A DNA stretch of 22,077 nucleotides from Phycisphaeraceae bacterium. Its GTDB lineage: Bacteria > Planctomycetota > Phycisphaerae > Phycisphaerales > Zrk34. Location: assembly GCA_028281485.1 (NCBI GenBank), contig JANQJT010000087.1, forward strand, positions 1 to 22,077. The letters run 5' to 3'. How positions within the stretch are numbered: position 1 is the stretch's first letter; each line of letters opens with the position of its first letter. The notes beneath the pieces are model-generated. The model was not told the DNA's origin. It saw nothing but the letters and a program-made list of their open reading frames with translations, and searched no databases. Shown piece by piece: positions 12,919 to 18,819 of this stretch. The translations under genes and the position numbers were made by a program.

Positions 12919-13440
12919 ATGACCGCTACCGAAAACGGACCGATCGACGCCATCATCCTCATGGGCTCAGACAGCGACTGGGACGCGATGAGCAAGTGCC
13001 ACGACCTGCTGCACGAGCTGGGCATCAAGCACGAGGTGCACGTCGCCTCGGCGCACCGCACGCCGGCGAAGGTGCTGAAGATCGTGGCCGACGCGCCGCA
13101 GCGCGGCGTGAAAGTGTTTATCTGTGCGGCGGGCATGGCGGCCCACCTGGGCGGCGTGGTCGCGGCGCACGCCCACTGCCCCGTGATCGGCGTGCCGATG
13201 AAGGGCGGGATGATGGACGGGCTGGACGCGCTGCTGTCGACGGTGCAGATGCCGCCGGGCATCCCGGTGGCGACGGTGGGCGTGGGCTCGCCGGGCGCGA
13301 AGAACGCGGCGATCCTCGCGGCGCAGATCGTGGGCGTGGCCGACCCGGCCGTGGCCAAGACCGTGGCGGACTGGAAGGCCAAGCAGTCCGAGGTGGTCAA
13401 CGAGAAGGACGCCAAACTCAAGGCGAAAATCGCCCAGTAA
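12919..13440 (+). CDS. purE: 5-(carboxyamino)imidazole ribonucleotide mutase PurE (class I)
   Basis: Cytoplasmic purine enzyme that rearranges N5-CAIR to CAIR. 173 residues, typical of class I PurE. The signature GSDSDW is near the N-terminus (LMGSDSDWDAM), followed by VASAHRTPAKV, where the His is catalytic, and by the nucleotide/phosphate region ICAAGMAAHLGGVVAAH and VIGVPMKGGMMDGLDALLS. The C-terminal helix region AKNAAILAAQI is also standard. An in-frame TTG 30 bp upstream is ignored because ATG 12919 has GGAG 7 nt upstream. Class I PurE normally works with PurK, which is not in this window. It stands after a terminator and before the NYN-domain gene, 62 bp away. Confidence 0.97.
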   Translation: MTATENGPIDAIILMGSDSDWDAMSKCHDLLHELGIKHEVHVASAHRTPAKVLKIVADAPQRGVKVFICAAGMAAHLGGVVAAHAHCPVIGVPMKGGMMDGLDALLSTVQMPPGIPVATVGVGSPGAKNAAILAAQIVGVADPAVAKTVADWKAKQSEVVNEKDAKLKAKIAQ

Positions 13441-13502
13441 GAGCCGGCTGACTAAGATGCTCTTGAACGACCGCCGCTCGGTGGCCGATAAGAGTTCATG
13501 TC

Positions 13503-14153
13503 ATGCCGCTGCTGATCGATGCCTACAACGTGTTGCACTGTACCCACACGCTGCCCGAGCGGTACGCGGTGATGGACGTGTCTGCGATGTGCGTGCTGAT
13601 CGAGCGCAGCCGCTGGTCGGGCGAGGCGGCGACGGTGGTGTGCGACGGCGTGCGCAAGCCGACCGAGGGGTTCTACAACGGGCCGGTGGAGCTGGTGTAC
13701 GCGGGCTCGGGCCGTGACGCCGACAGCGTCATCGAGAAGCGCATCGACACAGCGGATAACCCCCGTCAACTCATCGTGGTCAGCAACGATCGGCGCATCA
13801 TCCGCGCGGCGCGACGCCGGCGCTGCCGCCAGCTCAGCAGCGAAGACTTCCTGCAACTGTTGGTGCGGACCCGCTTAGACCAATCCCCCGATGCCAAGCC
13901 GGATACGATCGGCACGCCGGACGCGTGGATGCGGGAGTTCGACCTGGACGACACGACCGCCGACCGCATCGACCGGGACCTGGCCGAGCAGCACCGCCCC
14001 GCCCCACCCTCGAAGCCCGAGTCGGACGAACCCGAAGACAACGACATCCCCGAGATCGATATCCCCCCGCGCATCGGCGACAGCGAGACGGACTACTGGT
14101 TGCGCGAGTTCGGCTTCGGCGACGAAGACGAGCGTGAACGCGATGTGGATTAG
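13503..14153 (+). CDS. YacP-like NYN-domain ribonuclease
   Basis: 216 residues. Residues 1-120 form a NYN/PIN-like domain of the YacP (Rae1) type: LLIDAYNVLH with D6, VVCDGV with D48, YAGSGRDADSVIEKRI with D72/D74, and VVSNDRRII with D96. Together these acidic residues form the metal site of such RNases. Bacillus Rae1 cleaves mRNA on the ribosome; the role here is inferred only by family. Residues 125-216 form an acidic, Pro-rich, probably disordered tail. It carries two related motifs, DAWMREFDLDD (140-150) and DYWLREFGFGD (197-207). The ribosome binding site is weak. The stop codon overlaps that of the convergent M24 peptidase by 4 bp. It may be expressed together with purE. Confidence 0.82.
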   Translation: MPLLIDAYNVLHCTHTLPERYAVMDVSAMCVLIERSRWSGEAATVVCDGVRKPTEGFYNGPVELVYAGSGRDADSVIEKRIDTADNPRQLIVVSNDRRIIRAARRRRCRQLSSEDFLQLLVRTRLDQSPDAKPDTIGTPDAWMREFDLDDTTADRIDRDLAEQHRPAPPSKPESDEPEDNDIPEIDIPPRIGDSETDYWLREFGFGDEDERERDVD

Positions 14154-15292
14154 CGCAGGATCATCCGGCTCATCTTTGTCGGCAGCTTGCAAAGATTCTC
14201 ACAGCCGTCGGCGGTGATAAGGATGTCGTCCTCCAAGCGGCAGCCACCCTTGCCGGCGACGTAGATGCCGGGCTCGACGGTGACGATCTGGTTGCGCTTG
14301 AGGCGGTAGGGCTTGCCGTGTTGGGAGAGGCCGGGGAACTCGTGTATCTCCAGGCCCACGCCGTGTCCGAGGGAGTGGCAGAACAGCTCGCCGTGGCCGG
14401 CGTCTGCGATGACGTCGCGCGAGAGCTTGTCGACGCGGTGGTTGGTCACGCCGGGCCGCAGCGCCGCGATGCCGGTGTGCATCGCCTCTTCCACCAGCGG
14501 GTAGATCTCGCGGTACAGATCGGGCACGGATCGCATAAACAACACGCGGGTCATGTCGCTGCGGTAGTGCTCGACCTCAGCGCCCCAGTCGATGAGCAGG
14601 GCCTCGCCCTCGCGGACCTTGCGGTTGGTCGCGTCGTGGTGACAGGAGGCGCTGTTGGGGCCGGAGCCGACGATGATGCCCGTGCCGGGGAACGCCTGGC
14701 GATTGGCGCCGAGCCGGCGCATGCGGTATTCGAGCTCGGCGGCGATCTGCTTCTCGGTCTTGCCGATGAAGTGGTCGGCGCCCTCGCCGGCCATCTCACG
14801 GAAGGCGCGCTCGGCGATGCGGATGGCCTTACGCGTCAGTGCGATCTCCTGCGCGTCCTTGATCGAACGGACCAGCACGACAACGCCGCGCGTCGGCTTG
14901 AGCTTGCGCGGACCGATCGCCTCGACCAGCGACTGGTGTCGCATCAGCGAGAGCTTGTCTTCCTGGATGGCGACCTTGCCGAGCTTCATCTTGCGGATGC
15001 GCTGCGCGAGGTACGGGTCGGGCGGCACCTCGGGGATGACGACCTCGCTGCCGGGGCACTGGGCGGGGGCGACGCCGCGGAACATGCGGTTGGTGATGAC
15101 GATCGACTCGTGTCGCGTGATCAGCAGGGCGCCGCTGCCCTCGGGGATGCCGGCGAGGTAGTGGATGTCGACCGGGTGGGTGACGAGCATCGCCTCGACG
15201 CCGTGGTCGCGCTTGATGGCGCCGACGACGGCGCGGCGGCGGTCCCGGTAACGCTTGGCGGCGACGTCGGCCGCCGGGGTACGCTTGGCCAT
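14150..15292 (-). CDS. M24 family aminopeptidase (Xaa-Pro dipeptidase/aminopeptidase P-like)
   Basis: 380-residue cytoplasmic metallopeptidase with the pita-bread fold. An N-terminal creatinase-type domain covers about residues 15-145 (LVTHPVDIHYLAGIPEGSGALLIT). The catalytic domain follows with all five metal ligands visible: D235 (LIDWGAE), D246 (RSDMTRV), H310 (GHGVGLEIHE), E340 (VTVEPGIYV) and E354 (CRLEDDILIT). It should remove N-terminal residues preceding Pro or split Xaa-Pro dipeptides; the exact preference cannot be read from sequence. ATG 15292 is chosen because the frame upstream runs into the preceding gene. It follows the outer-membrane-like gene by 19 bp on the same strand, so co-transcription is likely, though a functional link is not obvious. 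Confidence 0.92.
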   Translation of the reverse strand: MAKRTPAADVAAKRYRDRRRAVVGAIKRDHGVEAMLVTHPVDIHYLAGIPEGSGALLITRHESIVITNRMFRGVAPAQCPGSEVVIPEVPPDPYLAQRIRKMKLGKVAIQEDKLSLMRHQSLVEAIGPRKLKPTRGVVVLVRSIKDAQEIALTRKAIRIAERAFREMAGEGADHFIGKTEKQIAAELEYRMRRLGANRQAFPGTGIIVGSGPNSASCHHDATNRKVREGEALLIDWGAEVEHYRSDMTRVLFMRSVPDLYREIYPLVEEAMHTGIAALRPGVTNHRVDKLSRDVIADAGHGELFCHSLGHGVGLEIHEFPGLSQHGKPYRLKRNQIVTVEPGIYVAGKGGCRLEDDILITADGCENLCKLPTKMSRMILR

Positions 15293-15311
15293 GTGATACT
15301 GCTGCTTTCGG

Positions 15312-16265
15312 TTAATCGGTCCAGACGTCAACGCCGAAGCGAATGTAGGCTTCATCGGAGATATCGACGATGGTGTTGGTGTCGCGGATGTCCCAACCGG
15401 TCTCGAACTCGGTCTCGAAGGCGAAGCCGCCGCCGGCGAAGACGCTGATGTTTTCGGCCGGCACCCAGATCACGCCGCCCTCGACGCGCTGCTGCTGGAA
15501 GAACCAGCGGGTGTTCTTGGCGTTCTGGACGTGGAAGGTCTCCATCACGTTCTCGTAGGTGCCGTAGAGGATGACGCCTTCCTGCGCGGTGTACTCGACG
15601 CGGGCGGTGAGGCCGGAGTCCGCGGTGATGACCAGGTTCTCCTCCGGCTGCCAGCGGAGCGAGGCGAACGGCAGACCGACGGTGTAGCTGAAGGTGTCGC
15701 TGACGCGTTCGGTGTAAGCGATGAGGGGCAGGGGGATGTCCTGCCAGATGACGCGGTTGCCGTCGAAGTTGATGCCGATGACGAAGGTCTCGGTGTCGCT
15801 GAGCTCGGTGACACCGAAGAGGTTGCCGGTGAAGTACAGGGCGTCGCCGTCGTTGAGGCTGCTGTCGCCGGCGTAGCCGACGCCGCCGGTGGCGAAGATG
15901 TCGTACTCGTCCCAGGTGCCGAGCTTGGTGCCGATCTCCGCGGCCACGTCGGTAAGCGGTTCGGGGACGCGGGGGTCGTTGGACTCGATGCCCAGATGCA
16001 CGAAGCCGCCGCCCACGGTGACCGCTTCGTCGTAGTACTCGTGATTGAAGTACACGCGGCCCTCGGCCTGGTAGATGGTCAGGTCGAAGTTGTTGCCGAA
16101 GTTGGTGTTGGCGCTGCCGAAGACGATGGCCTCGGCGGACCCTTCGAAGTTGGCCTGCGCGGGGTAGGGCACGAGCATCATGCCCGGGCCGGTCTGGGCC
16201 TGAGCGGCGGCGGGGACGAGCGCGACGGCGAGGATCAGGGCCTGGAGTGTGTGGATCGACTTCAT
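15312..16265 (-). CDS. Exported beta-rich protein, probable outer-membrane beta-barrel
   Basis: 317 residues with a clear signal peptide (MKSIHTLQALILAVALVPAAAQA, cleavage after AQA). The mature chain is made of alternating polar/apolar strands separated by short Asp/Asn/Gly turns (for example AEGRVYFNHEYYDEAVTVGGGFVHLGI, TFSYTVGLPFASLRWQ, NISVFAGGGFAFETEFE). That is the look of an outer-membrane barrel with about 14-16 strands. The last residues (FGVDVWTD) lack the classic terminal Phe. It may belong to the DUF6268-like barrel group, but I am not certain. ATG 16265 has an AGGAAGG ribosome binding site and an extended -10 promoter upstream. It is followed closely by the M24 peptidase gene. 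Confidence 0.75.
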   Translation of the reverse strand: MKSIHTLQALILAVALVPAAAQAQTGPGMMLVPYPAQANFEGSAEAIVFGSANTNFGNNFDLTIYQAEGRVYFNHEYYDEAVTVGGGFVHLGIESNDPRVPEPLTDVAAEIGTKLGTWDEYDIFATGGVGYAGDSSLNDGDALYFTGNLFGVTELSDTETFVIGINFDGNRVIWQDIPLPLIAYTERVSDTFSYTVGLPFASLRWQPEENLVITADSGLTARVEYTAQEGVILYGTYENVMETFHVQNAKNTRWFFQQQRVEGGVIWVPAENISVFAGGGFAFETEFETGWDIRDTNTIVDISDEAYIRFGVDVWTD

Positions 16266-16297
16266 TTTTCCGGTTCCTTCCTGTGGGAGTTGGGCCG

Positions 16298-16306
16298 ATT
16301 GTAGCA
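16298..16306 (-). promoter_or_regulatory. Extended -10 promoter of the outer-membrane-like gene
   Basis: On the minus strand TGCTACAAT, the same nine bases as at 1139-1147. Here it lies about 32 nt before the ATG, leaving room for a ribosome binding site, so this transcript should have a normal short leader. Confidence 0.5.
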
Positions 16307-16357
16307 TCCGGTGGCGATAGGTATCATCCCGGGTTTTCCCCAATTGGGAAAGCGGCC

Positions 16358-17233
16358 ATGCAGGAAGCAATCGAAAAGGCGAAAGTGCTCGTAGAGGCGT
16401 ACCACTACATCCGTCGGTTCGACGGAAAGGTGGTGGTGGTGAAGGTGGGCGGCTCGATCATGGATGAGCCGCAGACGCTGACGGCGCTGCTGAAGGACGT
16501 CTGTTTCCTGCACGCGGTGGGGATGAAGCCGATCCTGGTGCACGGCGGGGGCAAGAGCATCACGCAGGCGATGGAGGCCAGCGGCCTGGAGGCGCAGTTC
16601 GTCCAGGGCCGGCGGTACACCGACGAGCGGACGCTGGCGATCGCCGAGCGTGTGCTGGTCAACGAGGTGAACGCCGGCATCGTGAAGACGCTCAGCGACC
16701 AGGGCCACGCGGCGATGGGGCTGCACTCGCTGTCGAGCTGCGTGGTGTTCGGCCGGCGGCTGTTCCTGGAAGGCGACGCGGGACGGAAGATCGACATCGG
16801 TTTCGTCGGCGAGGTGCAGACGGTCAACGCCGAGCTGCTGCGGGCGCTGGTGGACGCGGGGAAGATCCCGGTGATCGCGCCGATCGCGCGGGACGCGGCC
16901 GGCGGGAAGCTGAACATCAACGCCGACTCGGCGGCGGGCCAGGTGGCCGCGGCGCTGGGCTCGGAGAAGTTCGTGCTGGTCAGCGACACGCACGGCATCC
17001 GCACCGGCGACGGCGACGAAACGCTCGCCAGCCGACTGAAACGCAGCGAGATTCAGGCGCTGATCGAAGAGCAAGTGATCGGCTCGGGCATGCTGCCGAA
17101 GGTCGAGGCGTGCTTCACCGCGCTGTCCGGCGGCGTGAAACGGGCGCACATTATCGACGGCCGACTGCCGCACGCGTTGCTGCTGGAGATCTTCAGCAAG
17201 CAGGGCGTGGGCACCATGATCGAACTGGACTGA
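16358..17233 (+). CDS. argB: N-acetylglutamate kinase
   Basis: Second enzyme of arginine synthesis: phosphorylates N-acetylglutamate with ATP. 291 residues. The N-terminal helix (AKVLVEAYHYIRRFDGK) is the extension typical of arginine-inhibited hexameric forms, so feedback inhibition is likely. Motifs: VVVKVGGSI (catalytic Lys and Gly-rich loop), VHGGGKSI (usually GGGPQI), FVQGRRYTDERTL (substrate Arg), NINADSAAGQVAAAL, and the C-terminal GSGMLPKVEACFTAL and AHIIDGRLPHALLLEIF. ATG 16358 has a GGGAAAG sequence upstream and sits just before the regulatory helix. argF follows 86 bp downstream on the same strand. No argC, argJ or argD is nearby. Confidence 0.96.
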   Translation: MQEAIEKAKVLVEAYHYIRRFDGKVVVVKVGGSIMDEPQTLTALLKDVCFLHAVGMKPILVHGGGKSITQAMEASGLEAQFVQGRRYTDERTLAIAERVLVNEVNAGIVKTLSDQGHAAMGLHSLSSCVVFGRRLFLEGDAGRKIDIGFVGEVQTVNAELLRALVDAGKIPVIAPIARDAAGGKLNINADSAAGQVAAALGSEKFVLVSDTHGIRTGDGDETLASRLKRSEIQALIEEQVIGSGMLPKVEACFTALSGGVKRAHIIDGRLPHALLLEIFSKQGVGTMIELD

Positions 17234-17319
17234 CCGCCCCACCGGCTCGCGGAAACCGAAATCCCGAGGCCGGCGTATTGGTTTATTTGGAACGCGACTT
17301 GCTGATGTGAGCTTGTGAC

Positions 17320-18204
17320 ATGAAACACCTGATCAACATCTGTGACATGACGCCCGAGCAGACGCGCCACGTGCTGGCGGTCGCCCACGAGCTGCGCGAC
17401 GCGCGGGCAGCGGGCAACGAACCGATCCTGTCGGGCAAGACGCTGGCGATGTATTTCGAGAAGCCTTCGCTGCGAACGCGGGTGAGTTTTGAGCAGGGCA
17501 TGTACGAGCTGGGCGGCCGGGTGATCGTGCTGGGTCAGGGCGAGGTGGGCCTGGGCCAGCGCGAATCGGTCGCGGACTTCACGCGCGTGATGGAGGGCAT
17601 GGTGCAGGGCATCATGGCGCGGGTGTACGACCACGCGATGCTGGAGCAGATGGCCGCAGTCAGCGGCGTGCCGGTCATCAACGCCCTGTCGGACCTGTCC
17701 CACCCCTGCCAGGCGCTGGCCGACGCGATGACGATGCAGGACGAGTTCGGCGAGGACCTGTCGGGACGGACCGTCGCGTTCATCGGCGACGGGAACAACG
17801 TGGCGCGGTCCCTGGCGGCGATCTGCGAGAAGCTGGGCGTGACGTTCATCCACTCCGGCCCGGCCAACTTCCAACTCGAAACCGATGCGCCCGTCGAGCG
17901 GATCGGCGATCCGCAAGCGGCGGTGAAAAACGCCGACGCGATCTACGCCGACACGTTTGTGTCGATGGGTCAGGAAGACGAGAAAGCGGCGCGGTTGAAG
18001 GTGTTCGAGCCGTACCAGGTCAACGAGCAACTGCTCGCCGCGGCACCGGATCACGCGATCGTGTTGCACTGTCTGCCGGCCTACCGCGGCATCGAGATCA
18101 CCGACGCGGTGATGGACGGTCCTTCTAGCAGGGTCTTCCCACAAGCCCACAACCGGCTGCACGCGCAGAAAGGCCTGCTCGCCGTGCTGATGGGCGGGCT
18201 GTAA
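17320..18204 (+). CDS. argF: Ornithine carbamoyltransferase
   Basis: Catalyses ornithine plus carbamoyl phosphate to citrulline in arginine synthesis. 294 residues, slightly short for the family (about 300-335). The carbamoyl-phosphate motif is FEKPSLRTRVSFE (usually STRTR; the SLRTR variant is known in OTCases). Then come HPCQALADAMT, FIGDGNNVARSL and DTFVSMGQEDE, where the SMG loop marks an ornithine-type enzyme rather than the Pro-loop acetyl- or succinylornithine types. HCLPAYRG carries the catalytic Cys, and the final NRLHAQKGLLAVLM is standard. The ribosome binding site is poor. It lies in the same orientation as argB without an obvious terminator between, so the two are probably one operon. 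Confidence 0.96.
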   Translation: MKHLINICDMTPEQTRHVLAVAHELRDARAAGNEPILSGKTLAMYFEKPSLRTRVSFEQGMYELGGRVIVLGQGEVGLGQRESVADFTRVMEGMVQGIMARVYDHAMLEQMAAVSGVPVINALSDLSHPCQALADAMTMQDEFGEDLSGRTVAFIGDGNNVARSLAAICEKLGVTFIHSGPANFQLETDAPVERIGDPQAAVKNADAIYADTFVSMGQEDEKAARLKVFEPYQVNEQLLAAAPDHAIVLHCLPAYRGIEITDAVMDGPSSRVFPQAHNRLHAQKGLLAVLMGGL

Positions 18205-18248
18205 GAGATTCACTCAATTCAAACCCACGCGCGACGCGCGAGTCTGGT

Positions 18249-18254
18249 TACAAT
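18249..18254 (+). promoter_or_regulatory. -10 element for the 18261 gene, predicted leaderless
   Basis: TACAAT ends 6 nt before ATG 18261, with no Shine-Dalgarno in between, which predicts transcription starting at the start codon. No clear -35. Just upstream is the small self-complementary run CGCGCGACGCGCG. Confidence 0.45.
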
Positions 18255-18260
18255 GTCGCC

Positions 18261-18713
18261 ATGCCTCAGCTGGATCCGGACAAACTGATGCTCATCGTGG
18301 TGGGGGCGGACCTGCGCAGCGAGGTGAACGATCGCCCGCACGCGTACGGGGTGCAGGAGCTCGTCCAGGAGTGGCTGCACCGCACGCTGCAGTCGACGGA
18401 CTGGCCGATCCTGCCGGTGGTGTGCACGGACATCTGGTATCTCAACAACGAGGACCTGCACGATCGGCCGGCGATCGCGATCGGCGGACCGGGCGTCAAC
18501 GCCTTCAGTGCGTACCTGCACCAGAAGCTGGCGACCGCGCTGGCCGTGCAGGATCAGCTGGTGATCCAGATGGACGTGGAACTGATCGACCTGCGCGTGT
18601 CGATCTGGGGCATGGACGCCGGCCAGACCGCCTCGGCGGTCGACCTGTTCGAGAAGAAGTATCTCGGTGAGTACATGCGGGCGGTGCTCAACCAGGTCCA
18701 CCCGGAAGTCTAA
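18261..18713 (+). CDS. Uncharacterised 150-residue alpha/beta protein
   Basis: I do not recognise this family. The protein is soluble, with no signal peptide or membrane helix. It begins with a hydrophobic strand (LMLIVVGADL), has a middle segment IWYLNNEDLHDRPAIAIGGPGVN with a Gly-rich turn, and a later strand-turn-helix LRVSIWGMDAGQTASAVDLFEKKYL. The pattern suggests a small alternating alpha/beta fold, possibly Rossmann-like or nucleotide-binding; this is inference. Codon use matches its neighbours. The ATG lies 6 nt after a -10 element. It is separated from argF by 56 bp and ends at a bidirectional terminator facing glgP, so it may be a single-gene unit. Confidence 0.75.
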   Translation: MPQLDPDKLMLIVVGADLRSEVNDRPHAYGVQELVQEWLHRTLQSTDWPILPVVCTDIWYLNNEDLHDRPAIAIGGPGVNAFSAYLHQKLATALAVQDQLVIQMDVELIDLRVSIWGMDAGQTASAVDLFEKKYLGEYMRAVLNQVHPEV

Positions 18714-18765
18714 CCCCCGGCCCCCGGAACTCCCGGACTGCCCTAACGTCATTCGCATACCCATG

Positions 18766-18799
18766 AAACAACCGCGAGCCGTATGACTCGCGGTTGTTT
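18766..18799. terminator. Bidirectional terminator between the 18261 gene and glgP
   Basis: AAACAACCGCGAG (18766-18778) and CTCGCGGTTGTTT (18787-18799) form a perfect 13-bp stem with an 8-nt loop, with T-rich flanks on both strands. It serves the two convergent genes. Confidence 0.85.
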
Positions 18800-18819
18800 G
18801 TTTGGTGATGGTGTCGGTC

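Noticed and set aside
14318..15448. A 376-codon open frame on plus
   Set aside because: It is antisense to the M24 peptidase, whose five metal ligands are intact; no family features.
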